Assembly (NCBI GenBank): GCA_013696535.1
Contig: JACCYI010000028.1
Location: 1-12,267 of the forward strand
DNA: 12,267 nt
Direction: 5' to 3'
Source: Solirubrobacterales bacterium
GTDB lineage: Bacteria > Actinomycetota > Thermoleophilia > Solirubrobacterales > Solirubrobacteraceae
How positions within the stretch are numbered: the stretch's first letter is position 1; every line of letters begins with the position of its first letter. The notes beneath the pieces are model-generated. The model was given only the letters and a program-made list of their open reading frames with translations. It did no database searches and had not been told where the DNA came from. A program made the translations under genes and the position numbers. Below are positions 6,726 to 12,267 of the stretch, one piece after another.

Positions 6726-7818
6726 AGGCTTCACGCGCCGGGGCGTCGACGGTGCGACTTCCCTGTAGGCGACGCAGGCCCGAGTAGTCGAATGAGTTCG
6801 GGCCTTGGGGAACGGAGAGCCAGGTGTACCAGAACACGCGCCCGATCCGCAGGCGGACGCGAGCCGCAGCCAGGAGCGCCAAGCCGCTTCGCAGCCGGTC
6901 GGCCTGGCCGGCGTCCGTCGTCTCGAAGCCGGCGGTGTTCCTCGTCCTGCCCTTCGCGGCCGGCCAGGAGAGCTCGGTCACCCACAGCGCACGCTTCCCG
7001 TCTCCGGCCCGGCGCATCTCGGCCCGGGCGAGCTCGACGAGCCGGACGACGTTTCTCGGACGGCCGGTGTAGGGATGGATCGCCACCACGTCGAAGGTCC
7101 CCTTCCCCCCGGCGCCGTAGATCTGTCGCAGCGCTCGATAGGACTCGTTGGGCAGCCCGGCCAGGACCGTCTGTGCTGTCGGGTCGGCGGCGTGGATCGC
7201 GCGATCTGCCGCCCGCAACAGCTTGACGTATGAGCGGGCGAAGGGCTGGCGCGACCAGTAGCGGGTGAGGTTGGGCTCGTTCCACACCTGCCACGCGCGG
7301 ATGTCCATGCGCGGAAGCTCGGGATGCTCGGACCAGAACGTTCCTCGGGAGCCGTAACGCCGGACGAGTGCGGTGAGAAAGGCCGCGTAGGCGGCGGTGC
7401 CGCGCGGGGTGGAGGCCAGGTCGCCGGCTTTCTCGGCGGCCCACCCCGGGGCGCGGTGCACGACCGGAAGGACACCTAGGCGGCGGCGTGCGGCGCTGGC
7501 GACCACCGCGTCCGAGCGCGAGAAGTCCGTCGGGACCCCGCCTTGGTCCCGGTAGGAGCCGCCTGCTTGCGGCGGCACATCGCTCGCGCGCTCGTAGGGC
7601 TGGGCCTCGTTCCAGTAGAAGGCCGTTCGGACGCTCTCGACCCCGTCGGCCGCCATCCGGTCCCACTCGCCTTCGAACGACGCGGCGCCGGGGCCGACGA
7701 GCGGTCCGTCGGCGACCACGCCCAGCCATCCACGAGGTACCGAACGTGGAGCCGCGCCCGCAGCCGGGGCGAGCGCGCCGAAGAGCAGGCAGGCGAGCAG
7801 CAGGATCCGAGCGGACAT
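6661..7818 (-). CDS. Secreted clan GH-A glycoside hydrolase (GH39/cellulase-like)
   Basis: The 385-residue product has a signal peptide: MSAR, a hydrophobic core LLLACLLFGALAP, and an AxA-type cleavage site near 22-23. The mature part looks like a TIM-barrel glycosidase. The acid/base glutamate is probably E181 in QVWNEPN (177-183) and the nucleophile E282 in WVTELSWP (279-286), spaced as in clan GH-A retaining enzymes; other barrel features are RTAFYWNEAQP (64-74) and DVVAIHPY (243-250). It should cleave or transfer a glycan outside the membrane. The gene sits among glycosyltransferases, so a role in trimming or remodelling the exported polysaccharide is a fair inference. Family and substrate (xyloside, arabinoside, rhamnoside and so on) cannot be settled by eye. 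Two cysteines near the C-terminus (375 and 384) could form a disulfide. The start ATG 7818 lacks a Shine-Dalgarno. Confidence 0.85.
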   Translation of the reverse strand: MSARILLLACLLFGALAPAAGAAPRSVPRGWLGVVADGPLVGPGAASFEGEWDRMAADGVESVRTAFYWNEAQPYERASDVPPQAGGSYRDQGGVPTDFSRSDAVVASAARRRLGVLPVVHRAPGWAAEKAGDLASTPRGTAAYAAFLTALVRRYGSRGTFWSEHPELPRMDIRAWQVWNEPNLTRYWSRQPFARSYVKLLRAADRAIHAADPTAQTVLAGLPNESYRALRQIYGAGGKGTFDVVAIHPYTGRPRNVVRLVELARAEMRRAGDGKRALWVTELSWPAAKGRTRNTAGFETTDAGQADRLRSGLALLAAARVRLRIGRVFWYTWLSVPQGPNSFDYSGLRRLQGSRTVDAPAREAFRREARRLEGCPKPTDARRCR

Positions 7819-7829
7819 GACGACAAGTC

Positions 7830-7835
7830 AACCTA
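7830..7835 (-). promoter_or_regulatory. Candidate -10 box of the hydrolase gene
   Basis: The minus strand reads TAGGTT (TAnnnT), ending 11 nt before ATG 7818. There is no Shine-Dalgarno between, so the mRNA would have a very short leader. No -35 was recognised. Confidence 0.3.
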
Positions 7836-7874
7836 TCCGGGCCTGGATCGATGCGGCGCAGGTCCAAAGCTCCC

Positions 7875-7880
7875 TACACT
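7875..7880 (+). promoter_or_regulatory. Candidate -10 box of the GT4 gene at 7890
   Basis: TACACT fits TAnnnT and ends 9 nt before ATG 7890. The nine bases between are all C or G with no purine-rich ribosome site, so the mRNA is probably leaderless or nearly so. Confidence 0.38.
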
Positions 7881-7889
7881 CGCCCGCCC

Positions 7890-9080
7890 ATGACCGGCCG
7901 CGTCGCTCTCATCCACGACTTCCTGCTCGACCTTCGCGGCGCCGAGCGGGTCTTCGCAGCCATATGCGACCGGTGGCCCGAGGGCGACGTGTTCACCGCC
8001 GTCTATGACGAGCGCGGGACGGAGGGCCGCTTCGCTCACCGCCTCGTAAAGACGTCCTTCCTGCAGAAGCTCCGTCCCACCGCGCGGACCTTCCGCCCGC
8101 TGCTTCCGCTCTACCCGCACGCGATCGAGTCCTTCGACCTGCGTGGCTACGACACGGTCATCTCCTCGTCGAGCGCCTGGGCCCACGGGGTGCTGGTCGA
8201 TCCGGGCGCGGTGCACGTCTGCTACTGCCACAACCCGTTCCGCTACGCGTGGTCCGAGCGCGCGGCGACGCTGCGCAGCCGCAACGTGCTCGTCCGCCCC
8301 GGCCTGCAGCTCCTGCTGCACCGCTGGCGCCAGTGGGATTGGATGGCAGCCCAGCGGGTGGATCGCTACGTCTCCAACTCGCAGATCACGGCTGCCCGAG
8401 TCCGGCGGTACCTCGGTCGTGAGTCGGCGGTGCTGTATCCGCCCGTCGAGGTCGGGCGCTTCGCCGCCGGAGAGGTCGGCGGTCACTATCTGGTGCTGGC
8501 CGAGCTCATGGCCCACAAGCGCATCGACGTGGCGGTGCGCGCCTTCAACGCACTCGGGCGGCCGCTCGTGGTCGTCGGCGACGGGCCCGAGCTGCGAAGA
8601 CTCAGACGGATGGCGGGCCCGACGGTGTCCTTCCTCGGACGGGTCGGCGACGGAGAGGTGGCGGCGCTCCTGAGCTCGAGCCGCGCACTGGTCGTCACGG
8701 CGACCGAGGAGTTCGGGATCGCCGCGGTCGAGGCCCAGGCGTCGGGACGGCCGGTGATCGCGCTGGCAGAGGGCGGCGTGCTCGAGAGCGTGATCGAAGG
8801 GGAGACGGGAACGTTCTACGAAGCCAACGAGCCTGATTCGCTCGCCGCCGCCGTCGCGCGATTTGACCCGCTTGCGGTCGATCCGGCGGCCTGCGTCGCC
8901 TCCGCCGAGCGCTTCGGGGTCACGCGCTTCCAGACCGAGCTGGCCCGGCTGGTCTCCCGGGCGCGAGTCGATGCGAGGGCTCCGCGACCCGACGAGCGGC
9001 CGCAGCCCGCTGGATTGCTGCCGCTTCACGGACGGCGGGCCAGCAGGCGCAGCGAGCCGAATCGCGCCACGGGCACGTAG
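7890..9080 (+). CDS. Family 4 glycosyltransferase
   Basis: The 396-residue GT-B enzyme starts VALIHDFLLDLRGAERVF (5-22), the first strand and Gly-containing loop of a WbaZ/mannosyltransferase-like subgroup in which HDFL-RGAERV is typical. It continues with YCHNPFRYAW (112-121), YVSNSQITAARVRRYLG (160-176), YPPVEVGRF (183-191), the nucleotide-binding VVVGDGPELRRL (227-238), and the EX7E pair E273/E281 (TEEFGIAAVEA). It should transfer a hexose, plausibly mannose or a deoxyhexose, with retention of configuration. The start is ATG 7890, just before the first strand; an upstream in-frame ATG at 7851 would add basic residues without family support. The last ~35 residues are Arg/Pro-rich with no fold, and the final 55 bp overlap the convergent membrane protein gene, so this tail may reflect gene overlap rather than function. 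Confidence 0.92.
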   Translation: MTGRVALIHDFLLDLRGAERVFAAICDRWPEGDVFTAVYDERGTEGRFAHRLVKTSFLQKLRPTARTFRPLLPLYPHAIESFDLRGYDTVISSSSAWAHGVLVDPGAVHVCYCHNPFRYAWSERAATLRSRNVLVRPGLQLLLHRWRQWDWMAAQRVDRYVSNSQITAARVRRYLGRESAVLYPPVEVGRFAAGEVGGHYLVLAELMAHKRIDVAVRAFNALGRPLVVVGDGPELRRLRRMAGPTVSFLGRVGDGEVAALLSSSRALVVTATEEFGIAAVEAQASGRPVIALAEGGVLESVIEGETGTFYEANEPDSLAAAVARFDPLAVDPAACVASAERFGVTRFQTELARLVSRARVDARAPRPDERPQPAGLLPLHGRRASRRSEPNRATGT

Positions 9081-10531
9081 GAGGCTGCAAGGAAGTCATC
9101 GAGCACGCGGATGCCGCTCGAGCGGCCGGCAGCGTTCGGCTCCCGTACCGCGGTGAGCGGATCCTCGTCGCGCACGACGAGCCGCGTCCGGGTGCTCACC
9201 AGGTCGGCCACTATCTCCCGCTGCACCCGGGACGAGGTGACGACGCCGGGAGCGGCTATGTCGTAGCGGCTCGGGTTGCGCCGGTGCGCGAGCACGTAGA
9301 GCAGCGGGTTGCCGGCGGTCACGAGGTCAGCTCTGCGTGTGGCGACGTAGATCGGATCGCCTCGTGGCACGGCCTTCTCGATCGCGGCCACGGCTCCCTC
9401 GAGCTCTCGCGCCTGCCGCGCCGCGACGCGAACCCCGTCGGCGACCGGCAGGTCGAGTACGACGGTGTCCTCGCGCAGCACGAGCCAGCGGCGGTCCAGA
9501 CCCTCCGCGGCGGAGTACAGGAGTGCGAGCGCCGCCAGCGCGGCCGTTGCGGGCCGCCGCCGGGAAGCGGTTCTCGGCTCGGGCCGCGCCACCGCCCACG
9601 CACCGAGCACCCCCACCAGGACGGCCAGCGGCGCGGTATGGAACAGATCCGCCCGCGTGAGCAGATAGGCGAGCATCGCGAGCGAGAAGACGCCGGCGGC
9701 CGCGGGCAGGGGTTCGCGTAGTCCGGTCGCCAGGGTGGCGAGGGCGGCCGTCAACCCGATCACAAGGACCAGCGGAAGGAAGTGCAGCAGCAGCGGCTCG
9801 GCCGAATCGGTCACGAATCCGGCGAGGGATGCCGTGTTGAGCGGGCCGTCGTAGGAAAGGGGGAAGGGGAGGGTCTGGTAGTCGCGGAAGTCCGTCAGCG
9901 GATAGTCGACCAGCAGATCGAACGTGGGCCTCACCCCGGCGGCGGCGATCACGGGCGTGTAGAGGATCACGGCAGTGGCCACCGATGCCGCGGCGTAGCG
10001 GCGCAGACCACGAGGCGATCGCCGCAGCAGCAGGCCGAGGGCGATGCCCGCCGCCAGCGCGACGGCGAACTCGATCCTCCACGCCGAGCAGGCGCCGGTC
10101 AGCGCGCCGGCGAGCGCGGGCCGGCGCTCGAAGGCGAGCAGTGCGCCGAGCGCGAGCGCGAGTGCCACCGGGAATGGATGGGGGCCGCTGGGATAGGCCA
10201 TCGCCACGATGCTCACCAGCCAGGCGGCCGATGCGGGCAGCGGACCGGCGCGGCGGTGCGCGAGCTCGAAGGCCAGCAGGGCGACCGTGGCGTCCGCCGC
10301 CACCCGCACGATCCGCCATGTGAGAAGCGACGGTCCGAAGAACTCGTGCAGGCCGCCCAGCAGGTAGGGCTGACCGGGCGGATAGAACCACCAGAAGTCG
10401 CGGTAGGGCACCTCGCCGCCTGCGATGCGGGCCGCCGCCTGCAGCATGAGTCCCTCGTCGTTGGGCTGCACGCCCGTCAGCGCGGTCGCGCCCGAGACCA
10501 GCACTCCCAGCCCCAGCAGTGCAAGACGCAT
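9026..10531 (-). CDS. Polytopic GT-C/PMT-like membrane glycosyltransferase
   Basis: The product (501 residues from ATG 10531) has a hydrophobic first segment (RLALLGLGVLVSG), then a loop with PNDEG and YRDFWWFYPPGQPYLL. The DE and YPPG elements match the first outer loop of PMT_2/GT39-type enzymes that use polyprenyl-phosphate sugars. Many further hydrophobic segments follow up to about residue 335. A soluble C-terminal domain of about 150 residues probably lies outside the membrane. The likely role is adding a sugar to glycan or protein on the outer face; donor and acceptor are unknown. An in-frame GTG at 10543 would be the start of a leaderless mRNA from the shared -10 at 10550-10556; a weak GGTGG favours ATG 10531. 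The gene overlaps the preceding plus-strand GT4 gene by 55 bp at its 3' end. Confidence 0.85.
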   Translation of the reverse strand: MRLALLGLGVLVSGATALTGVQPNDEGLMLQAAARIAGGEVPYRDFWWFYPPGQPYLLGGLHEFFGPSLLTWRIVRVAADATVALLAFELAHRRAGPLPASAAWLVSIVAMAYPSGPHPFPVALALALGALLAFERRPALAGALTGACSAWRIEFAVALAAGIALGLLLRRSPRGLRRYAAASVATAVILYTPVIAAAGVRPTFDLLVDYPLTDFRDYQTLPFPLSYDGPLNTASLAGFVTDSAEPLLLHFLPLVLVIGLTAALATLATGLREPLPAAAGVFSLAMLAYLLTRADLFHTAPLAVLVGVLGAWAVARPEPRTASRRRPATAALAALALLYSAAEGLDRRWLVLREDTVVLDLPVADGVRVAARQARELEGAVAAIEKAVPRGDPIYVATRRADLVTAGNPLLYVLAHRRNPSRYDIAAPGVVTSSRVQREIVADLVSTRTRLVVRDEDPLTAVREPNAAGRSSGIRVLDDFLAASYVPVARFGSLRLLARRP

Positions 10532-10549
10532 CGAGGCCGCCACCGTCCG

Positions 10550-10556
10550 TAGGCTA
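10550..10556. promoter_or_regulatory. Symmetric -10 (TAGGCTA) shared by two divergent genes
   Basis: The plus strand gives TAGGCT at 10550-10555 and the minus strand gives TAGCCT at 10556-10551; both fit TAnnnT. The plus start ATG 10564 lies 8 nt downstream. On the minus strand GTG 10543 lies 7 nt and ATG 10531 lies 19 nt downstream. One short element could therefore serve as -10 in both directions. No -35 is recognisable on either side. Confidence 0.4.
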
Positions 10557-10563
10557 TGCGGCC

Positions 10564-11919
10564 ATGGCCGGTCCACCGTCGGACGGGCGGCGCAGGACGG
10601 CCGCGGAAGACGAGCTCGACGCGCTGCGCGCCGAGGCGCTCGCGGCGGCCGAGCGCTACGCCCGGGCTGCCTGGGAGACGGAATCGCCGTTCGTCGCGGG
10701 CGTCACCAACGTGCCCGTCTCCGGCAAGGTCATAGGCGCGCCCGAGCTGCGGTCGCTCGTCGACGCCGCCCTGGACGGCTGGCTGACCGAAGGCCGCTTC
10801 GCGCACGCCTTCCGCGCTCGTCTCGCCGAGGTCATCGACCGCCCGCATGTCGCTCTCGTCGGGTCGGGCTCGCAGGCGAACCTCCTTGCTGTCGCGGCCG
10901 CCACCTCCCATCTCCATGACCGCCCGCTGGCTCCTGGCGACGAGGTCGTGACGCCGGCGGTCGGCTTCCCGACCACGGTCGCCCCGCTCTACCAGCACAG
11001 CCTGCGCCCCGTCTACGTCGACTCGGAAGCCGATACGTACAACCCGTCGCTCGAGGCGATCGCCGAGGCGATCGGGCCACGGACCCGCGCCGTGTTCATG
11101 GCGCACTGCCTCGGCAACCCGTTCGACGCCCCGGGGGTCGCGGAGCTGTGCGCCGAGCACGACCTCGTGCTGCTCGAGGACTGCTGCGACGCCCTCGGCT
11201 CGCGCATCGAAGGGCAGCTCGTGGGCACCTTCGGCCAAGCCGCTACCTACTCGTTCTATCCCGCCCACCACATGACGACCGGGGAGGGCGGTGCCATCGC
11301 CACCGCAGATCGGGCGTGGGCAGGCATCGTCAGCTCATTGCGGGAGTGGGGTCGTGACTGCTGGTGCCCTCCCGGCGTCGACAACGTCTGCGGGCGGCGG
11401 TTCGAGGGTCGGTTCGGCGAGCTGCCTGAGGGCTATGACCACAAGTACGTCTTCTCCCAGGTGGGCTACAACCTCAAGGTCACGGACCTGCAGGCGGCGC
11501 TGGGGCTCGCGCAGACCGACCGGCTGGCGGCTTTCGCGGAGCGCCGGCGGTCCAATTTCGGACGGCTTCGCGCCGCCCTTGAGCCGCTCGAGGATCGTCT
11601 GATCCTTCCGCGAGAGCTCCCGGGAGCCGAGCCATCGTGGTTCGGGTTTCCGCTGACGCTTCGCGACGGAGGCGCGGCGCAGCGCCGTTCGCTGCAACTG
11701 CATCTCCTGGCGCGACAGGTGGACTCGCGGCTCCTGCTGGCGGGCAACATGACGCTGCAGCCGGGCTTCTCAGGGCTCGAACACCGCATTCACGGCTCGC
11801 TGCCCAACGCCGACCACATCACGGAGTCGGCTCTCTGGGTAGGCTGTCATCAGCAGCTGACGCCGCCGATGGTCGACTGGATCGCCGAGTCTGTGACCGA
11901 CTTCGTGCAGACAACCTGA
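10564..11919 (+). CDS. rfbH: RfbH/E1-type CDP-4-keto-6-deoxy-D-glucose-3-dehydrase (PMP and [2Fe-2S] dependent)
   Basis: The 451-residue protein belongs to the DegT/DnrJ/EryC1/StrS fold but is not an ordinary aminotransferase. In the SFYPAHHMTTGEGG segment (230-243) the PLP-binding lysine position is occupied by His (H235), as in E1 and ColD dehydrases. Cysteines C208, C266, C268 and C276 exactly reproduce the C-X57-C-X1-C-X7-C [2Fe-2S] motif of E1. E1 removes the 3-hydroxyl of CDP-4-keto-6-deoxyglucose, the committed step toward 3,6-dideoxyhexoses such as abequose, paratose, tyvelose and ascarylose, and needs an E3 flavin reductase, which is not visible here. Length is close to the ~437 residues of E1. 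The start ATG 10564 has no Shine-Dalgarno and follows a -10-like box by 8 nt. An upstream ATG at 10519 was rejected because it runs through the divergent promoter and gene. Confidence 0.95.
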   Translation: MAGPPSDGRRRTAAEDELDALRAEALAAAERYARAAWETESPFVAGVTNVPVSGKVIGAPELRSLVDAALDGWLTEGRFAHAFRARLAEVIDRPHVALVGSGSQANLLAVAAATSHLHDRPLAPGDEVVTPAVGFPTTVAPLYQHSLRPVYVDSEADTYNPSLEAIAEAIGPRTRAVFMAHCLGNPFDAPGVAELCAEHDLVLLEDCCDALGSRIEGQLVGTFGQAATYSFYPAHHMTTGEGGAIATADRAWAGIVSSLREWGRDCWCPPGVDNVCGRRFEGRFGELPEGYDHKYVFSQVGYNLKVTDLQAALGLAQTDRLAAFAERRRSNFGRLRAALEPLEDRLILPRELPGAEPSWFGFPLTLRDGGAAQRRSLQLHLLARQVDSRLLLAGNMTLQPGFSGLEHRIHGSLPNADHITESALWVGCHQQLTPPMVDWIAESVTDFVQTT

Positions 11920-12116
11920 AGCCGAAGGAGAAGGAAAGGCGATCCTTCCGGCGGCCCGAACCGTAGGAGTGTAGGAACTTCTTAGCTGCTATTTGGAATC
12001 AGGGGTGAGACTTATCTCTCCCCGTGGTGTTTGGTTCATGCACTCAACGCCGTGCCCGCTCGGCTCGTCGGTCGGCGGACGGCAAAGCAGCCCGCGGCCG
12101 CGCCACAGCGGTGTGG
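11920..12116. other. Non-coding stretch between rfbH and the AT-rich promoter
   Basis: I see no gene here on either strand. It holds an A-bulged hairpin right after the rfbH stop (11933-11949, without a U-tract), two GTAGGA copies 8 nt apart (11963 and 11971), the hairpin at 12002-12023, and a G+C-rich segment at 12050-12115. The part from 11961 to 12060 is about 53% G+C by hand count, below the window's norm. No tRNA or rRNA was recognised. Confidence 0.5.
12002..12023 (+). terminator. Imperfect hairpin downstream of rfbH, possible terminator or RNA element
   Basis: GGGGTGAGA pairs with TCTCTCCCC across a CTTA loop: eight base pairs with one T-T mismatch in the middle. It is followed by GTGGTGTTTGG, a G/U-mixed stretch rather than a clean U-run, so it is at best a weak intrinsic terminator. 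It lies 82 bp after the rfbH stop. Confidence 0.3.
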
Positions 12117-12145
12117 TTGCATCATCAACTGAATTCGGTTATAAT
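12117..12145 (+). promoter_or_regulatory. Near-consensus sigma-70 promoter (TTGCAT - 17 bp - TATAAT)
   Basis: TTGCAT at 12117-12122 is followed by a 17-bp spacer and a perfect TATAAT at 12140-12145. Transcription should start near 12152, about 20 nt before ATG 12173. By hand count 12121-12172 is about 31% G+C, in sharp contrast to the rest of the window. This is the only promoter in the window with both boxes recognisable. Confidence 0.7.
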
Positions 12146-12172
12146 TACGACAAAACAGACTTGGATTTTCTT

Positions 12173-12267
12173 ATGCCCCGAAAGGACCCCAAAACGACTA
12201 CGCGCACCGAGATCCCGCGCGCCAAGCGCGAGGAGAAGCTCGAGGTCGATCCGACGCTCGACTCGCT
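12173..12267 (+). CDS. 5' end of an unrecognised protein behind a strong promoter
   Basis: An open frame runs from ATG 12173 to the window edge, giving 31 complete codons. The peptide starts MPRKDPKTTTRTEIPRAKRE and continues with charged residues (EKLEVDPTLDS). It is highly charged, has no signal peptide or membrane segment, and matches no family I recognise from this fragment. Support for it being real is its position about 20 nt downstream of the predicted start of a near-consensus promoter, and codon use that becomes typical G+C-rich after the first ten codons. There is no clear Shine-Dalgarno, only a TTGGAT-like stretch. Confidence 0.6.
   Translation, partial: MPRKDPKTTTRTEIPRAKREEKLEVDPTLDS

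Noticed and set aside
10564..11919. Reading rfbH as an ordinary sugar aminotransferase
   Set aside because: The PLP lysine position is His and the four Fe-S cysteines are exactly spaced, which identifies the dehydrase subgroup.
11933..11949. Hairpin directly after the rfbH stop as an intrinsic terminator
   Set aside because: The stem is only six pairs with a bulged A, and a G/C-rich sequence instead of a U-tract follows it.
12031..12045. Possible tRNA T-arm (GGTTCATGC)
   Set aside because: There is no matching acceptor stem, anticodon arm or D-arm around it.
1..12267. CRISPR arrays, insertion sequences, attachment sites, rRNA or tRNA genes
   Set aside because: I saw no regularly spaced repeats, transposase or integrase motifs, terminal inverted repeats or recognisable structural RNA on either strand.

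Overview
This is a G+C-rich (roughly 70%) bacterial chromosome segment. Nearly all of it is coding, with frequent GTG starts, few Shine-Dalgarno sites and many overlapping genes. Gene content and N-terminal sequences suggest an actinomycete, possibly class Thermoleophilia/Solirubrobacterales; that placement is inference from style and family resemblance, with no marker gene to prove it.

Layout. (1) Left end, minus strand: a DUF2520 Rossmann-fold protein whose stop overlaps the ATG of a further gene leaving the window (probably pantothenate synthetase), preceded by a GAF-GAF-GGDEF diguanylate cyclase. (2) Plus strand, divergent from the cyclase: a family 4 Fe-S uracil-DNA glycosylase with a disordered tail ending in a sliding-clamp-binding-like pentapeptide. 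(3) Minus-strand operon at 3120-5646: GT4 glycosyltransferase, GT2 glycosyltransferase and GNAT acetyltransferase, each joined to the next by a 4-nt GTGA stop/start overlap. (4) 5652-12000: four genes on alternating strands: a GT4 glycosyltransferase (+) with an apparent CTG start, a secreted clan GH-A glycoside hydrolase (-), a second plus-strand GT4 glycosyltransferase (the third GT4 in the window), a polytopic GT-C/PMT-like membrane glycosyltransferase (-), and an RfbH/E1-type CDP-4-keto-6-deoxyglucose-3-dehydrase (+). (5) Right end: an AT-rich intergenic patch with a near-consensus sigma-70 promoter and the first 31 codons of an unrecognised protein.

How it fits together. From 3120 to 11919 the genes read as a surface-glycan or cell-wall polysaccharide locus. 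RfbH would help make a 3-deoxy or 3,6-dideoxy CDP-sugar, the GT2/GT4 enzymes would assemble glycan on the cytoplasmic face, the GT-C enzyme would act on the outer face with lipid-linked sugars, and the secreted hydrolase would trim or remodel product. No flippase, polymerase or priming transferase is visible, so the locus probably continues outside the window. The left part (DGC, UDG, DUF2520, putative panC) is housekeeping or signalling.

Most notable: the clamp-binding-like tail of the UDG, encoded in an antisense overlap with the GNAT gene; a 7-bp symmetric TAGGCTA that could be the shared -10 of two divergent genes only 20-32 bp apart; recurring TAnnnT boxes 6-11 nt before SD-less starts (leaderless transcription); a probable CTG start; and the AT-rich promoter island at the right edge.
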